DNA of 64,000 nt, taken from Candidatus Pelagibacter communis (GTDB lineage Bacteria > Pseudomonadota > Alphaproteobacteria > Pelagibacterales > Pelagibacteraceae). Of this stretch, positions 10,630-24,846 are shown piece after piece. The DNA lies in contig NZ_CVSK01000071.1 in the NCBI RefSeq assembly GCF_001180025.1, positions 1 through 64,000 of the forward strand. The letters run 5' to 3'. A model generated the notes under the pieces. The model searched no databases and was not told the DNA's origin. It saw nothing but the letters and a program-made list of their open reading frames with translations. Numbering within the stretch: position 1 is the first letter of the stretch; every line of letters starts with the position of its first letter. Both the position numbers and the translations under genes were made by a program.

Positions 10630-11697
10630 ATGTCAGAGATAAAAAATATTAGAGATCAGTTTATATCAAAGCTTGAAAATGATCTGAGCACTGATCAAAT
10701 TAATGAAATCAAAACCGAACTCTTCGGTAAAAGTGGTTTAATTTCTTCAAAATTTAAAACAATAGGTTCGATTCCAGAGACTGATAGAAAAAAATTTGCA
10801 TCAGATTTAAATCAAGTTAAAGACGAACTTCAGAATTTGATAACTTCTAAAATTAGTGAGATAGAAGGAAAAAAAATAAACGAAAAATTAGAAAAAGAAA
10901 AAGTTGATATAACTTTACCTGAAAGACCATTTGTTAGAGGAAAAGTTCATCCGGTATCACAAACTATTGATGAAATTTCATCTATTTTCTCTGAAATAGG
11001 ATTTAGTGTTGAGGAAGGCCCTGATGTTGAAAATGAATATAACAACTTTACTGCTTTAAACACACCTGACAATCATCCAGCAAGAGATATGCATGATACA
11101 TTTTACTTAGATGAAAACAAACAGGTTTTGTTACGAACTCATACTTCACCAGTTCAAATTAGAACTATGCTAAAAAATAAACCTCCATTTAAGATCATTG
11201 CTCCTGGGAGAACTTATAGATCTGATAGTGATCAAACACACGCACCAATGTTTCATCAAGTAGAAGGTTTGCATATTGACACAAATATTAATATGGGGCA
11301 TTTGAAAGGATGCTTGAATTATTTTATTAAAGAATTTTTTGAAGTCGAAAAAATTAAAATGAGATTTAGACCTAGTCATTTTCCATTCACAGAACCATCT
11401 GCAGAAGTCGATATTGGTTATGAAATAAAAGATGGCAAAATAATTATCGGAGAAGGAGATAAGTGGCTTGAAATTTTAGGCTGTGGCATGGTGCATCCTA
11501 ATGTTTTAAGAAACGTAAAAGTAGACCCTTATAAATATCAAGGATATGCCTTTGGCATAGGTATAGACCGATTAGCGATGCTTAAATACGGCATTAATGA
11601 TTTAAGAGCGTTTTTTGATTGTGACTACAGATGGTTAAATCATTTTGGTTTTGATCCACTTGATGTTCCTTCAAATTACAGAGGTTTAAGCAGATGA
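10630..11697 (+). CDS. pheS: Phenylalanyl-tRNA synthetase alpha subunit
   Basis: This catalytic subunit (355 residues) of the alpha2-beta2 class II enzyme charges tRNA-Phe. The N-terminal coiled-coil arm is followed by the class II core. Motif 2 reads [14 protein letters not shown] and the ATP/Phe-site motif FHQVEGL follows. Motif 3 is in the GIGIDRLAM segment. The stop overlaps the pheT start by 4 bases (ATGA), which suits the equal amounts of the two subunits. Confidence 0.98.
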   Translation: MSEIKNIRDQFISKLENDLSTDQINEIKTELFGKSGLISSKFKTIGSIPETDRKKFASDLNQVKDELQNLITSKISEIEGKKINEKLEKEKVDITLPERPFVRGKVHPVSQTIDEISSIFSEIGFSVEEGPDVENEYNNFTALNTPDNHPARDMHDTFYLDENKQVLLRTHTSPVQIRTMLKNKPPFKIIAPGRTYRSDSDQTHAPMFHQVEGLHIDTNINMGHLKGCLNYFIKEFFEVEKIKMRFRPSHFPFTEPSAEVDIGYEIKDGKIIIGEGDKWLEILGCGMVHPNVLRNVKVDPYKYQGYAFGIGIDRLAMLKYGINDLRAFFDCDYRWLNHFGFDPLDVPSNYRGLSR

Positions 11698-14102
11698 AGA
11701 TTACATATGATTGGTTAAAAGATCATTTAAAAGTAAGTGCTAAAGAAGATAAACTTCTTGGGAAACTAACAGACATAGGTCTTGAGGTTGAGAGTATAGA
11801 AAACTTATCTGAGGGACTAGATTTATTTAAGGTAGCAAAAATTATAAAAACAGAAAAACATCCTAATGCAGATAGACTTAAAGTTTGTGATGTTGATGTT
11901 GGTAATAAAGAAATCAAAAAAGTTGTTTGTGGTGCTGCAAATGCAAGAAAGGGCCTTCTTACTGTATATGCACCACCAGGCGCAATAATTCCAAAAAACA
12001 AAACTAAACTTGTTGTTGCTAAAATAAGAGATATTACATCTTACGGAATGCTATGTTCCGAATCTGAATTGAATTTATCAGATGAAAGTGATGGGATTAC
12101 TGAGCTGTCGTCATCAAAATATGCAAAAAATGTTGGAAAAAGTTATTTTTCTAAACCAAGTTCTAATCTTATTGATTTATCAATTACACCAAATAGACCA
12201 GACTGTCTTGGTGTTCGGGGGATAGCAAGAGATTTATCAGCCGCAGGTTTTGGAAACTTAAAACCACAAAAAGATAAAAAAATTAAATCTAATAAAAAAC
12301 AGACCTTAAAAGTAAAAATAACAAAAGAAAAAAATCAAGGTTGTTTATCTTTTGGTAGTTGTTTGATAACTAACGTCAAAAATACAGAAAGCCCTCAATG
12401 GCTGAAAGATAAATTAATTTCTATAGGACAAAAACCAATATCTGCGATTGTAGATATTACAAATTATGTCATGATTGATATTAATCGACCTTTACATGCA
12501 TACGATGCTGACAAAATTGATAAGGGAATAATTGTTAGAAATTCAAATTCAGGAGAAGAATTTACTGCACTAGATAACAAAAATTATAAACTAGATGATG
12601 GAATGTGTGTAATAAGTGATAACAAAGGTGTTTTAGGCCTAGGAGGAATTATTGGAGGAACAAGATCTGGTACAGAGCTAGTTACAAAAAATGTTTTATT
12701 AGAGTCGGCTTATTTTGATCCAAGATCAATTAGAAAAACAGCAAAAAAATTGAATATCGATACAGATGCTAAATTTAGATTTGAAAGAGGTATCGATCGG
12801 TTATCTATTGAAGATGGATTAAATAAAGCAGCTTTTTTAATCAAGGAAATTTGTGGTGGTGAAATTAGTAAAATAGATGTTCAAAAAATTGAAACTTATA
12901 AAAACAAAGTAATAAAATTTGAACCAAAAATGTTCGAAAAAGTTACTGGTTTAAAAATTTCAACCAAGGAAATGATAAACATTTTAGAAAAACTTGGTTT
13001 TAAATTAAAAAAAGAAAAAAAATTCTTTAAATTATCAGTTCCATCTTGGAGACCAGATATTGTACAAGAAATTGATATAGTTGAAGAGCTTGTAAGAATT
13101 AGTGGATATGAAAAAATAAAAATAGAAAATCCTATTAAAGAAAGATCAAAAAATACATTAAATCCAACTCAAAAGTTATTTCATTTTCTTCAAAGGGCAG
13201 TTGCATCCAAAGGGTATTTGGAGGCTATTACTTGGTCTTTTACAGATTCAAAATATAACAATCATTTTAAACAAGCCAGTAAAGAAATAAAAATTGTAAA
13301 TCCAATTAGCTCTGAATTGGGAGTATTAAGAAATTCTATTTTTTCAAATTTAGTGATGTACATGAGCAAAAACTTAGATAGAGGAATTAAAGATTTATCA
13401 ATATTTGAAATAGGGCCAATTTTTTATGGTTCACAACCTGGAGAACAGAATACTATTGTTTGTGGTTTGTCAGCTGGAAAAAAATCTAGACTTTCATGGA
13501 TTGAAAAAGATAGAAATGTAGATGTTTTTGATATTAAAAGAGATGTTATACAAACATTAGTAGAAGCTGGTTATGATTCAGAAAAATTTTATATTGATGA
13601 TGAAAGCCCTAATTATTATCATCCAGGAAAATCAGGCAGAGTATTTTTAAATAAGGGAAAAGATAAGGTAGCCGCTTATTTTGGTGAAATTCATCCTAAC
13701 ATTATCAAAAACCTGGATATTAAAACAGAATCTTTAGTAGGCTTCGAAATATTTTTAGATAATTTAAAACTGCCAAAAAAATCTTTAAAAGATCAAAAAA
13801 CAAAATATTCAGTATCAGACTTTCAAAAATCTGAAAGAGATTTTGCATTTATTGTTGATAAAAAAATAAGTGTGCAAGATTTAGTAAGTGTCATATCAAA
13901 TATTGATAAAAATTTAATTTCAAACATTAAAGTATTTGACGTTTATGAAGGAGACAATATTCCTGAAAATCAAAAATCAGTTGCTATAAGCGTTACCATT
14001 CAATCATTGGAAAAAACATTAACGGATAATGATTTAGAAAAAACTAATAATTTGATAATAGAAACAGTTGAAAATAAAACTGGCGCTAAAATTCGTTCCT
14101 AA
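11694..14102 (+). CDS. pheT: Phenylalanyl-tRNA synthetase beta subunit
   Basis: This 802-residue subunit of the Phe-tRNA synthetase carries the editing and tRNA-binding parts. In order it shows an N-terminal OB-fold tRNA-binding domain ([12 protein letters not shown]), the B3/B4 editing domain ([12 protein letters not shown] onward), B5 (SWRPDI), a catalytic-like core and the C-terminal FDX-ACB domain that contacts the anticodon. Length is normal. It is coupled to pheS by a 4-base overlap and lies 8 bases before lepA. Confidence 0.98.
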   Translation: MKITYDWLKDHLKVSAKEDKLLGKLTDIGLEVESIENLSEGLDLFKVAKIIKTEKHPNADRLKVCDVDVGNKEIKKVVCGAANARKGLLTVYAPPGAIIPKNKTKLVVAKIRDITSYGMLCSESELNLSDESDGITELSSSKYAKNVGKSYFSKPSSNLIDLSITPNRPDCLGVRGIARDLSAAGFGNLKPQKDKKIKSNKKQTLKVKITKEKNQGCLSFGSCLITNVKNTESPQWLKDKLISIGQKPISAIVDITNYVMIDINRPLHAYDADKIDKGIIVRNSNSGEEFTALDNKNYKLDDGMCVISDNKGVLGLGGIIGGTRSGTELVTKNVLLESAYFDPRSIRKTAKKLNIDTDAKFRFERGIDRLSIEDGLNKAAFLIKEICGGEISKIDVQKIETYKNKVIKFEPKMFEKVTGLKISTKEMINILEKLGFKLKKEKKFFKLSVPSWRPDIVQEIDIVEELVRISGYEKIKIENPIKERSKNTLNPTQKLFHFLQRAVASKGYLEAITWSFTDSKYNNHFKQASKEIKIVNPISSELGVLRNSIFSNLVMYMSKNLDRGIKDLSIFEIGPIFYGSQPGEQNTIVCGLSAGKKSRLSWIEKDRNVDVFDIKRDVIQTLVEAGYDSEKFYIDDESPNYYHPGKSGRVFLNKGKDKVAAYFGEIHPNIIKNLDIKTESLVGFEIFLDNLKLPKKSLKDQKTKYSVSDFQKSERDFAFIVDKKISVQDLVSVISNIDKNLISNIKVFDVYEGDNIPENQKSVAISVTIQSLEKTLTDNDLEKTNNLIIETVENKTGAKIRS

Positions 14103-14110
14103 AATAATTA

Positions 14111-15919
14111 ATGAGTCTAATTGATAATATAAGAAATTTTGCAATAATTGCGCATATTGATCATGGAAAATCTACTATAGCCGATAGAATTATTCATAGT
14201 TGTGGTGGATTAACTGAAAGAGAAATGAAAGCTCAAGTTTTAGATTCTATGGACATTGAACGTGAAAGAGGAATCACAATTAAAGCTCAAACTGTAAAAT
14301 TAAATTATAAAGCTAAAAATGGAAAAAATTATATTTTAAATATTATTGATACCCCAGGTCATGTAGATTTCAGTTATGAAGTAAGTAGATCTTTATATGC
14401 ATGTGAAGGTTCAATTTTGATCGTAGATAGTACACAAGGGGTGGAAGCTCAAACTTTAGCAAATGTTTACCAAGCTTTAGATACTAACCATGAGATAGTA
14501 CCAGTTTTAAATAAGGTTGATTTGCCTGCATCAGATTTAGATAGAACAAAAAAACAAATTGAGGAAGTAATAGGAATTGATACCGAAAATGCAATTCCTT
14601 GTTCAGGTAAAACTGGCGAAGGAATAGAAGATATTTTAGAGCAAATTATTACAACATTACCAGCTCCAAAAGGAGAAAGTTCGGCAGATTTAAAATGTTT
14701 ATTGGTTGATAGTTGGTATGATACATATCTAGGTGTTGTGATTTTAGTGAGAGTGATAGATGGAAAACTTTCAAAACACATGAAAATAAAAATGATGTCT
14801 ACCAATCAAGAGTATATTGTTGAAAAAGTTGGGGTTTTTACACCAAAGCCAGTAGACATAAATGAACTAAAAACAGGTGAAATTGGATTTATTACAACAG
14901 GAATTAAAGTTTTATCTGAAACAAAAGTTGGAGATACGATTTGTGATGCTTCAAAACCTTTAAAAGATGCTTTGCCAGGATTTAAACCAAGTAAGCCGGT
15001 AGTGTTCTGTGGGTTATTTCCAGTAGATAGTTCTGAGTTTCAAAAACTTAAAGATGGTTTAGCTAAATTACAATTGAATGATGCAAGTTTCTCATTTGAG
15101 CCAGAGTCATCATCTGCTTTAGGTTTGGGTTTTAGATGTGGATTTTTAGGATTGCTTCATTTGGAAATAGTGACAGAAAGATTAGAAAGAGAATTTGATG
15201 TTAATTTATTAACAACTACACCTGGTGTTGTTTATAAAGTTTATCTCAATAATGAAAAAATAATTGATCTTCAAAATCCATCAAGTTTACCTGATCCAAC
15301 TTTAATAAAATATATAGAAGAGCCATGGATAAAAGCAACAATCATTACTCCTGACCAATATTTAGGCTCAATTATAAAAATGTGTCAGGATAAAAGAGGA
15401 ATTCAGACTAATTTAAGTTATTCAGGTAATAGAGCTGTAGTTAATTATGAATTACCATTGAATGAAGTTGTTTTTGATTTTAATGATAGACTAAAATCTA
15501 TGACTAGTGGCTATGCTAGTTTTGACTATGAGATTATTGAGCATAGAGAGGGAGATTTGGTAAAACTTGGTATTCTGGTAAATGGAGAACCAGTTGATGC
15601 TTTAGCGATGATGATACATAGAGACTTTGCACAAAAAACTGGGAGAGAGGTTTGTGAAAAATTAAAAGATTTAATACCTCGACATAACTTTATGATTCCA
15701 GTTCAAGCTGCAATAGGGGGTAAAATCATTGCTAGAGAAACAATTAAAGGGTTTAAAAAAGATGTTTTAACCAAAATTCACGGTGGTGGAGCAACGGATA
15801 GAAAAAGAAAACTTTTAGAGAAACAGAAAAAAGGTAAAGCAAGATCCAAACAATTTGGAAGAGTCGAAATCCCCCAAGAAGCTTTTATAGGAGTATTAAA
15901 AATATCAAAAGAAAAATGA
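14111..15919 (+). CDS. lepA: Elongation factor 4 (LepA)
   Basis: This 602-residue translational GTPase acts on the ribosome. GTP-binding motifs are complete: G1 [10 protein letters not shown]3 DTPGH, G4 NKVD. The EF-G-like domains and the LepA-specific C-terminal domain follow ([19 protein letters not shown]). It ends with a 4-base overlap (ATGA) with the next gene. That coupling places an unrelated-looking methyltransferase and an SGNH protein at the tail of the translation operon. Confidence 0.98.
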   Translation: MSLIDNIRNFAIIAHIDHGKSTIADRIIHSCGGLTEREMKAQVLDSMDIERERGITIKAQTVKLNYKAKNGKNYILNIIDTPGHVDFSYEVSRSLYACEGSILIVDSTQGVEAQTLANVYQALDTNHEIVPVLNKVDLPASDLDRTKKQIEEVIGIDTENAIPCSGKTGEGIEDILEQIITTLPAPKGESSADLKCLLVDSWYDTYLGVVILVRVIDGKLSKHMKIKMMSTNQEYIVEKVGVFTPKPVDINELKTGEIGFITTGIKVLSETKVGDTICDASKPLKDALPGFKPSKPVVFCGLFPVDSSEFQKLKDGLAKLQLNDASFSFEPESSSALGLGFRCGFLGLLHLEIVTERLEREFDVNLLTTTPGVVYKVYLNNEKIIDLQNPSSLPDPTLIKYIEEPWIKATIITPDQYLGSIIKMCQDKRGIQTNLSYSGNRAVVNYELPLNEVVFDFNDRLKSMTSGYASFDYEIIEHREGDLVKLGILVNGEPVDALAMMIHRDFAQKTGREVCEKLKDLIPRHNFMIPVQAAIGGKIIARETIKGFKKDVLTKIHGGGATDRKRKLLEKQKKGKARSKQFGRVEIPQEAFIGVLKISKEK

Positions 15920-16701
15920 AAAATTTTTTTTTACTAATATTAATTATATCAAATTTTATTTTTATTTTTATTCACTTCAAAAAAAAAATTAAAAATATTT
16001 TTTATAAAAAAAAAATAATAGAAACTGATGTAAATGAAATACATAATATATTTGAAACAGTAAAAATTGATGAAATAATTCAAGCACCTAAAAAGAAAGC
16101 AATTATTAAAACTTTTTCAATTTCTGCTGAAAACAAAATAGTAGGAATGACTTCTGATTATGAAGCATGGATAATCGGATGTATAAGTAAAGTAAGTAAA
16201 AATATTTTTGAATTCGGCACATGTAGTGGCAAGACGACATATATAATGGCTTTGAACTCATCAATTGATAGTAAAATTATCACTTTAACACTAGGTCCAA
16301 GCGATGTTGAAGATCTTAGAATTGATAATGCTGACAATAAAGTCTCATATAGGAATATTATCAACGAAAGTATATACAAAAAATTTCTCTTCTCAGGTTC
16401 GGAGGAAGAAAATAAAATTGAGGTAATTTTTAAAAACTCTTTAAAATTTGATGAAAAAAATTATGAAAAAGCTTTTGACCTGATATTTATTGATGGAGGT
16501 CACACATACAGTATTGTTAAAAATGATAGTGAAAAAGCATTTAAAATGATTAGAAAAAATGGAATAATTCTTTGGCACGACTATAACGTTGGCAAAACAT
16601 CATCTAAAGATGTAGTAAAATACATTAATAAAGTGTCCGAAAATAGAAAAATAAAAAAAATAAAAAATACTTCTCTTTGTTTTTATAAAGAGGAAGGTTG
16701 A
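15916..16701 (+). CDS. Membrane-anchored class I SAM-dependent methyltransferase
   Basis: The 261-residue product begins with a hydrophobic segment (about residues 3-20) followed by a lysine-rich stretch, which suggests a single N-terminal anchor with the enzyme in the cytoplasm. The body has a Rossmann methyltransferase pattern. The SAM-binding motif I is [12 protein letters not shown], the aspartate-rich strand 4 is [11 protein letters not shown], and strand 5 (GIILWHDYN) follows. This is the Methyltransf_24/FkbM-like layout often found with glycan or small-molecule methylation, but the substrate is unknown. It overlaps lepA by 4 bases and the following gene by up to 4 bases. Confidence 0.7.
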   Translation: MKNFFLLILIISNFIFIFIHFKKKIKNIFYKKKIIETDVNEIHNIFETVKIDEIIQAPKKKAIIKTFSISAENKIVGMTSDYEAWIIGCISKVSKNIFEFGTCSGKTTYIMALNSSIDSKIITLTLGPSDVEDLRIDNADNKVSYRNIINESIYKKFLFSGSEEENKIEVIFKNSLKFDEKNYEKAFDLIFIDGGHTYSIVKNDSEKAFKMIRKNGIILWHDYNVGKTSSKDVVKYINKVSENRKIKKIKNTSLCFYKEEG

Positions 16702-16718
16702 TTAAATCACCAGATCAA

Positions 16719-17978
16719 ATGAAATTTAAAAAATTATTTTTTTTTATATTTTTTGTTTCTATCTGTATTGTTTTAGCTCTAAAAATAGAAAAGTATTTAT
16801 ATCAAGATAAACTAGTTAAGATTTTTGTATTATCTTTTTTGGCTTTCTTTTTCATAACTTGTTTTTTTTTGTATGAAAAATATAGCAAGTATCTAAAAAT
16901 AATTTTTTTTAATTTTATTATAATTATCTATTCATTAAACTTTCTTTTTGGATTTTATTTTTTAAAGTATTCTATTGATAATCGTCAAAAACAAGAGTTA
17001 AAAAAATTAGGCATAAATTATGATTCGAGAACACAATTGGAATATATAAAAGATTATTCTGACAAATTATTTCCCATGATAACACCAAGAGAGATAATGC
17101 AAAAAGAGAGCTTTTTAATTTTATCAAATATTTCAAATTCAAAATATGTTCAATGCAATGAATATGGTCATTGGAAATTGATTTCAACTGATAAGTATGG
17201 TTTCAATAATAGTAATTTAAAAAAAGGTTACAAAATTCTTTTATCAGGAGATTCATTTGCACATGGTTTTTGTGTAGATGAAAATAAAGAAATACATAAA
17301 ATACTTATTTCAAAGGGAATTGATACTTATTCGGTTGGTATTGCTGGAAATGGTCCTCTTATTTCATTATCATCAATGATTGAAATAAATAAAAAAATAA
17401 ATTTTGATGAAATTTATTGGTTAATTTATAGAAACGATTTTTTTGATTTAAATTGGGAGTTAGAAAATAAATACTTAAAAAAATATCTAAATAGTAGTTT
17501 TAACGGATTTAATTATTTTGATAATCTTGAGTTAAAAAATTCTTATCAAGAAAAATTTATATCTGAAAACAAAAATCAAAAAAAAAATTTTTCTTACAAA
17601 GAGTCCTTTTTTGAATTAAAATTTTTAAATGATGTAATTAAAAAAATTTTTATAGAAAAAAATGAGTTAGAGCTGAATGATAAATATATTAAGCAGATCT
17701 TAAAAGTATTTAGTATAAAATTTCCAAAAATTAAAAAAACTATTGTTTATCTACCAAGCTATAATTGTTTCGAAAATGAAACTTTGTTATGTAAAATGGA
17801 GTACGATTTACTAAATAAAATTTCAGGTGATTTAAATATAAAAACTATTAATTTTAAAAATTATATAGATGATAAAAACTTTAGGAAAATATTTGCCTTG
17901 GAACTAAATGGACTTCATTATTCTGATTTAGGATATTCAAAACTTGCGAATATTATTTATGAAGAATATTTAAAATGA
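16719..17978 (+). CDS. Membrane protein with SGNH-hydrolase-like domain
   Basis: The 419-residue product has about three N-terminal membrane segments (roughly residues 5-20, 32-52 and 59-83) and then a soluble domain. The domain resembles SGNH/GDSL esterases: block I is LSGDSFAHG with candidate nucleophile Ser179, and the C-terminal block reads LNGLHYSDLGY. In active enzymes the C-terminal block is D-x-x-H; here the Asp position is Asn397, so activity is uncertain. I prefer the ATG at 16719, although a TTG at 16698 overlapping the upstream stop would add seven residues. With the preceding methyltransferase it may modify a surface polysaccharide; this is inference. Confidence 0.65.
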   Translation: MKFKKLFFFIFFVSICIVLALKIEKYLYQDKLVKIFVLSFLAFFFITCFFLYEKYSKYLKIIFFNFIIIIYSLNFLFGFYFLKYSIDNRQKQELKKLGINYDSRTQLEYIKDYSDKLFPMITPREIMQKESFLILSNISNSKYVQCNEYGHWKLISTDKYGFNNSNLKKGYKILLSGDSFAHGFCVDENKEIHKILISKGIDTYSVGIAGNGPLISLSSMIEINKKINFDEIYWLIYRNDFFDLNWELENKYLKKYLNSSFNGFNYFDNLELKNSYQEKFISENKNQKKNFSYKESFFELKFLNDVIKKIFIEKNELELNDKYIKQILKVFSIKFPKIKKTIVYLPSYNCFENETLLCKMEYDLLNKISGDLNIKTINFKNYIDDKNFRKIFALELNGLHYSDLGYSKLANIIYEEYLK

Positions 17979-17990
17979 AATTTTTTATTT

Positions 17991-18080
17991 GGAGAGGTGG
18001 CCGAGTGGTTGAAGGCGCACGCTTGGAAAGCGTGTAAAGGAGCAATTCTTTCATGGGTTCGAATCCCATTCTCTCCACCA
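17991..18080 (+). tRNA. tRNA-Ser (anticodon GGA)
   Basis: A 90-base class II tRNA with encoded CCA. The acceptor stem GGAGAGG pairs with the 3' strand ending CTCTCC, the anticodon loop is CTTGGAAAG with anticodon GGA (reads UCC/UCU), a long variable arm follows, and the T-loop TTCGAAT is canonical. The discriminator base before CCA is A, whereas bacterial serine tRNAs usually have G73. It starts 12 bases after the SGNH-like gene. Confidence 0.95.
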
Positions 18081-18141
18081 TCAAATAAGCTTTATTTTTC
18101 AAGGGTAATTTAGTCATTTTAGACTTTTTTTATTAAGATAA

Positions 18142-20259
<2,118 letters not shown>

Positions 20260-20261
20260 AA

Positions 20262-21542
20262 ATGAAGTTCTTTGAAACTTCAAAATATCATTCTTTTAAA
20301 AAATCAACATATATAACTCTTAGATGGATCGGAATTTTTGGACAATTAATTGCAGTAAATTTTGTATATATATTTCTAAATTCGAGTTTTGATTTTATTA
20401 CCTCAAATTTAGTTATATTTTTAGGAATATTAAGCAATTTATATTTAATTTTTATTTATAAAAAAACTCAATTATCAGATAGATCTGCTTTTATCTTCCT
20501 ACTCATAGATATTTTGCAATTAGGTATCCTTCTTTATTTATCAGGAGGAATAACCAACCCATTTGTAATTTTTATATTAATACCAAGTGTTTTTTCTTCA
20601 TCAAATTTGAGCTTAAGAACTAATATATTATTAGTAATTTTAACAATAATTATAATTATTTTTCTAACTTTTAACTATGAAGATTTGCCAATTAATTTAA
20701 ACAGTGATTTTCATAACAATCATTATTTCTATTATTCTATACCAACATCCTTAATTGTTGCCTTGGTCTTTTTAAATTATTTTGCAATGACATTTGGTAC
20801 ACAATCTAGATTAAGAAAAGAAGCATTAGGAAAAATGGAAGAGGTTATGGCTAAAGAACATGAACTATTATCCTTAGGTGGTCAAGCTGCTGCAGCGGCA
20901 CATTCTTTAGGTACACCACTTTCCACGATAACAATAATTACGCATGATTTAATGAAACAATTTAAGGGGCAAAAAGATTTAGAAAAAGATATAGAGTTAT
21001 TGAATAGTCAAGTTGAGAGATGCAATGAAATTTTAAAGCGATTAACTTTAAATCCTGTAGAAGAAGATGAATTTATTGATAAAGATATTAATATTCGAGC
21101 TTATTTGCATGAAATTATTTCTTCATTTAAGGAAATAAGTAAAAAGCAATTTGTCTTTAATTATGACCAGGACTCAAACCCAAGAAAGATAACCAAATCT
21201 ATAGAATTGGTTTATGGGTTAAGAAATTTTATTGGAAACGCTAATAAATTTGCCAAAAATACAATTTTTATTAATTTGAAAAGTGATAGTGAAATAACAG
21301 AAATAACAGTTGAGGATGATGGTGGTGGTTATCCTAGAGATATAATTTCAAAAATTGGAGAGCCATATTTGAAATCAAATTACTCTAAAGACAAATCTAA
21401 AGAGGGTTTAGGTCTAGGCTTGTTTATTGGAAAAACTTTATTAGAAAAAAATTTTGCATCAGTTAATTGTAGAAATTCAAAAACACGTAAAGGTGCTGAA
21501 GTTGTTATTAGATGGAACAATAAGGAATTATTTAATATTTAG
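20262..21542 (+). CDS. regB: RegB/PrrB-type redox sensor histidine kinase
   Basis: A 426-residue membrane kinase with about six hydrophobic segments in residues 15-185. The quinone-binding motif of the RegB family, GG-x2-NPF, is at 95-101. The H-box with phospho-accepting His214 reads [14 protein letters not shown], again typical of RegB. A cysteine at 254 in [12 protein letters not shown] sits where the redox-active cysteine of RegB is found. The catalytic ATPase domain ([15 protein letters not shown]) is complete. Known RegB proteins control respiration and energy genes through RegA, but no response regulator lies next to this gene. It converges with cobT, overlapping by 4 bases. Confidence 0.85.
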   Translation: MKFFETSKYHSFKKSTYITLRWIGIFGQLIAVNFVYIFLNSSFDFITSNLVIFLGILSNLYLIFIYKKTQLSDRSAFIFLLIDILQLGILLYLSGGITNPFVIFILIPSVFSSSNLSLRTNILLVILTIIIIIFLTFNYEDLPINLNSDFHNNHYFYYSIPTSLIVALVFLNYFAMTFGTQSRLRKEALGKMEEVMAKEHELLSLGGQAAAAAHSLGTPLSTITIITHDLMKQFKGQKDLEKDIELLNSQVERCNEILKRLTLNPVEEDEFIDKDINIRAYLHEIISSFKEISKKQFVFNYDQDSNPRKITKSIELVYGLRNFIGNANKFAKNTIFINLKSDSEITEITVEDDGGGYPRDIISKIGEPYLKSNYSKDKSKEGLGLGLFIGKTLLEKNFASVNCRNSKTRKGAEVVIRWNNKELFNI

Positions 21543-23338
21543 TGGTATTTGTTCTTTGTTTCAAATAATGAGCTTAATTGAGATATCATAACATCTCCCA
21601 ATTCATTTACGTCAGTAATTTTGATAGCTTTATTATAATATCTTGAAACATCATGACCAATTCCTATAGCTAAAACTTCAATATCTGATTTATTTTCAAT
21701 AAATTTCACAATCTTTTTTAAATGTTTTTCTAAAAAGTCACCTGAATTTACAGAAAGAGTTGAGTCATCTACAGGGGCTCCATCAGAAATTACCATTAAT
21801 ATTTTTCTTTCTTCTTTTCTCTTTTTAATTCTATTATAGGCCCACGATATAGCTTCTCCATCAATGTTCTCTTTGAGCAATCCTTCTTTTAGCATTAGTC
21901 CTAAATTATTTTTTGCCTGTCTCCAATGGGTATCTGCTCCTTTGTAAATTATATGTCTTAGGTCGTTCAATCTTCCTGGTGTTTTCGGTTTGGAATTTTT
22001 AGTCCATAATTCTCTACTCTGTCCACCCTTCCAATTTTTAGTCGTGAAACCTAAAATTTCAACCTTAACAGAGCACCTTTCTAACGTCCTGGATAAGATG
22101 TCTGCACAAATAGCCGCAATAGTAATTGGTCTTCCTCTCATAGATCCAGAGTTGTCTATGAGTAGAGTCACTACTGTATCTTTAAAGTCTAAATCTTTTT
22201 CTTTTTTGAATGATAAGGAATTATATGGATCCATAATAATTCTTGGAAGTTTTGAACTGTCTAATAATCCTTCCTCTAAATCAAATTCCCATGCTCTATT
22301 TTGTTTTGCAAGTAATTGTCTTTGAAGTTTATTTGCAAGTTTCGTTATAATATCTTGAAAGCCAATTAATTGTTGATCTAAATTTTTTCTTAGTTTTGTA
22401 GCTTCATCTGCATTTTCTAAATTTTCAGCTTTTACAACTTCATCAAACTGGGTTGTAAATATTTTATATTCTAAATTGATATTATCTATTTTTTTTTGAG
22501 CTACTTGCTCAGAGCTTTGTTCATCTGACTCTGTGTCTGACAGCTGTTCGTCAAAGTTAAATTCATCAACACTATAGTCAGCATCTAGTGAAGCTTCTGA
22601 TACATTTTCATCTTTTTCATCTTTATTATCTTCTTTGTCATTATTTTCATCTTCATTTGATGGATTATCTTGTCCTTGATCTTGATTTTCTTCTTTTCTT
22701 TCGTCCTCATCTTCACTTTGAAAAATATCCATTTCTTCCAATATTTCTGAAAACTTTGAGCTATAAATGTTTTGATCTTCAAGATTTTTAAGTAAAAATT
22801 CTTTATGTTTTTCTATAGCGTCCTCAAAGTCTTTTTCCCAAAAATTAAGCATTTTTGTTGTTAGAGGATTTAGCTTAATTTTATGAAAATTCTTAAGCAT
22901 ATATAACTCGAATGCCTCTGATACAGATACATCCTCTTTAGTTTTTAATTGATCTTTGCGTTTACGATTTATTATTTGATGATAATTTTCTTGAAAATTT
23001 TTCTCAATTCCTTTTAACATTTTTCCTCCTAGAGTCTCATAACGTATTTTTTCAGCGATATTATAAAGAGATCTAGAAGATGTGTTTGAGGGAAGGTTTT
23101 TTTTGTAAATAGTTTCATTACAAAATTTTTTTTTCAAGGCAGAGGAGTCCGTTTCTGCACGTAATCTTATAAAATCAGCTGGACTAGTTAAGTTATCAAT
23201 CTCTAGAAAATTAAATTCTTTTATTTTTTTTTCTACAGAATTTGTTTTTTTTACATCAAAATCATCAGCAATTACTTTTGCGGTAGAAGTTAAAGCAATT
23301 TTGAATTTTTCTTTTAAATTATTTTCTTTAGTGCTCAT
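21539..23338 (-). CDS. cobT: Cobaltochelatase-type subunit CobT (VWA domain)
   Basis: A 599-residue protein with an N-terminal helical region, a highly acidic low-complexity linker (about residues 205-270) and a C-terminal von Willebrand A domain. The metal-ion site motif is DNSGSMRG. In aerobic B12 synthesis CobT works with the AAA+ protein CobS and the large subunit CobN to insert cobalt into hydrogenobyrinate diamide. Here cobS is directly upstream (stop/start overlap by one base), but no cobN or other corrin gene is in the window. It may therefore serve another chelatase or protein-remodelling role. Confidence 0.88.
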   Translation of the reverse strand: MSTKENNLKEKFKIALTSTAKVIADDFDVKKTNSVEKKIKEFNFLEIDNLTSPADFIRLRAETDSSALKKKFCNETIYKKNLPSNTSSRSLYNIAEKIRYETLGGKMLKGIEKNFQENYHQIINRKRKDQLKTKEDVSVSEAFELYMLKNFHKIKLNPLTTKMLNFWEKDFEDAIEKHKEFLLKNLEDQNIYSSKFSEILEEMDIFQSEDEDERKEENQDQGQDNPSNEDENNDKEDNKDEKDENVSEASLDADYSVDEFNFDEQLSDTESDEQSSEQVAQKKIDNINLEYKIFTTQFDEVVKAENLENADEATKLRKNLDQQLIGFQDIITKLANKLQRQLLAKQNRAWEFDLEEGLLDSSKLPRIIMDPYNSLSFKKEKDLDFKDTVVTLLIDNSGSMRGRPITIAAICADILSRTLERCSVKVEILGFTTKNWKGGQSRELWTKNSKPKTPGRLNDLRHIIYKGADTHWRQAKNNLGLMLKEGLLKENIDGEAISWAYNRIKKRKEERKILMVISDGAPVDDSTLSVNSGDFLEKHLKKIVKFIENKSDIEVLAIGIGHDVSRYYNKAIKITDVNELGDVMISQLSSLFETKNKYH

Positions 23339-24312
23339 TAGATTTGAATATTAATCAAAGATTCTGGCAACTCTTCACCAAAACATCTTTGATAATATTC
23401 TGCGATAGTATTTTTTTCAATATCATCACATTTATTAAGAAAAGTTACTCTAAAAGCGTAACCAGTGTCTTTAAATATCTCTGCATTTTCTGCCCAATGT
23501 AACACTGTTCTTGGGCTCATCACTGTTGAAATATCTCCTGCAATAAATCCTTTACGTGTTAAAGATGCTACTTTTATCATGTTAGCAACCTTCTCTTTTC
23601 CCTTTGCGTTATTTAAGTTTTTATTTTTAGACAAAACAATGTCCATTTCTCTATCTAGGCTAAGATAGTTTAATGTTGTAACGATATTCCATCTATCCAT
23701 CTGACCTTGGTTAATTTGCTGCGTACCATGATAAAGACCTGTCGTATCACCAAGTCCAACAGTATTTGAAGTAGCAAATAGTCTAAAAAATTTATTTTGT
23801 TTAATTACTTTGTTTTTATCTAGTAAAGTAAAATTACCTTCTGCTTCCAAAACTCTTTGGATTACAAACATTACATCAGGTCTACCAGCATCATATTCAT
23901 CAAAAACAAGTGCAACTGGGTTTTGAATAGACCATGGTAAAATTCCCTCGTTAAATTGAGTTACTTGTTTACCATCTTTAAGAACGATCGCATCTTTTCC
24001 AATCAAATCAATTCTACTTACATGACTATCTAAATTTACTCGGATACAAGGCCAATTTAATCTTGCAGCAATTTGCTCAATGTGAGTAGATTTTCCAGTG
24101 CCATGATACCCTTGAACTAAAACTCTCTTATTAAACGCAAATCCTGAAATAATGGCTAAAGTAGTATCTCTATCGAACTTGTAGTTTTTATCAATTTCAG
24201 GAACGTATTCATTTTTTTTTGAAAATGCGTCAACTTCCATATCTGAATCAATTCCAAAAGTTTGTTTTAGTGAAACTTTAATATCTGGTTCTGTGTTAAG
24301 ATTTGGTGTCAA
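23338..24312 (-). CDS. cobS: Cobaltochelatase-type AAA+ subunit CobS
   Basis: This 324-residue AAA+ ATPase is of the MoxR/chelatase type. Walker A is GYHGTGKST, Walker B is [13 protein letters not shown], and the sensor region is FATSNT. It is expected to form a ring with CobT. It is one base from cobT and overlaps the upstream J-domain gene by 17 bases; dnaJ-like–cobS–cobT is a conserved alphaproteobacterial order. Length and motifs are normal. Confidence 0.9.
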   Translation of the reverse strand: MTPNLNTEPDIKVSLKQTFGIDSDMEVDAFSKKNEYVPEIDKNYKFDRDTTLAIISGFAFNKRVLVQGYHGTGKSTHIEQIAARLNWPCIRVNLDSHVSRIDLIGKDAIVLKDGKQVTQFNEGILPWSIQNPVALVFDEYDAGRPDVMFVIQRVLEAEGNFTLLDKNKVIKQNKFFRLFATSNTVGLGDTTGLYHGTQQINQGQMDRWNIVTTLNYLSLDREMDIVLSKNKNLNNAKGKEKVANMIKVASLTRKGFIAGDISTVMSPRTVLHWAENAEIFKDTGYAFRVTFLNKCDDIEKNTIAEYYQRCFGEELPESLINIQI

Positions 24313-24829
24313 TTTTTTCTCTATAGGTATTCTTTAATTGGGTATAAGCTAATGTTATAAGTTTAAGTTTTTCCTCGTATTTTTTATTTCCAGAATTCAT
24401 ATCAGGGTGAAATTTTTTCACAAGTAATTTGAATTTATCTTGTATTTTCTTCCACTTTAAACCCACAGAAACCCCCAATATTCCAAAAGCTTTTATATCT
24501 TTATGATCGAATTTAAATTGACGCATATGATCATAATCTCCATTTATTTTTTCTTTATCGAACTCATCTCTCAAAGTTGTATTCCATAACACTTTGAAAA
24601 AATTATCTGAAGAGCTAAAGCTTTGTGTGGGTTTGTGCCAAGTCATGTCAGATTTTAAAAAATCCATTACCTGGTCATCATTCATTCCTGAAAAATAGTT
24701 CCAATTTTTATTAAATTCTTTTACATGTTCAAGGCAAAGCATTCTAAATTTTCTGCTATTATCTTTTTCAACTGGTGCCTTATATTCACCTATTTCATTA
24801 CAATTATTCCAGTCACAAATATTTTTCAT
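24296..24829 (-). CDS. J-domain protein with N-terminal Cys cluster
   Basis: A 177-residue protein whose C-terminal third is a J-domain, with the HPD tripeptide in [11 protein letters not shown], the part that stimulates DnaK ATPase. The N-terminus carries C-x4-C and a later C-x2-H (CDWNNC, CLEH), which could bind a metal. It is the first gene of the J-domain–cobS–cobT unit, suggesting that it brings DnaK to the CobST complex; this is inference from position. Confidence 0.82.
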   Translation of the reverse strand: MKNICDWNNCNEIGEYKAPVEKDNSRKFRMLCLEHVKEFNKNWNYFSGMNDDQVMDFLKSDMTWHKPTQSFSSSDNFFKVLWNTTLRDEFDKEKINGDYDHMRQFKFDHKDIKAFGILGVSVGLKWKKIQDKFKLLVKKFHPDMNSGNKKYEEKLKLITLAYTQLKNTYREKIDTKS

Positions 24830-24846
24830 GATATATAATAATATAT

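Noticed and set aside
18077-18110. Possible terminator after tRNA-Ser (AAATAAGCTTTATTTTT)
   Set aside because: The repeat is imperfect and all A-T apart from one GC step, too weak to call.
22585-22791. Overlapping frames on both strands inside cobT (Lys/Met-rich and Leu/His-rich)
   Set aside because: They come from the acidic low-complexity linker of CobT read in other frames.
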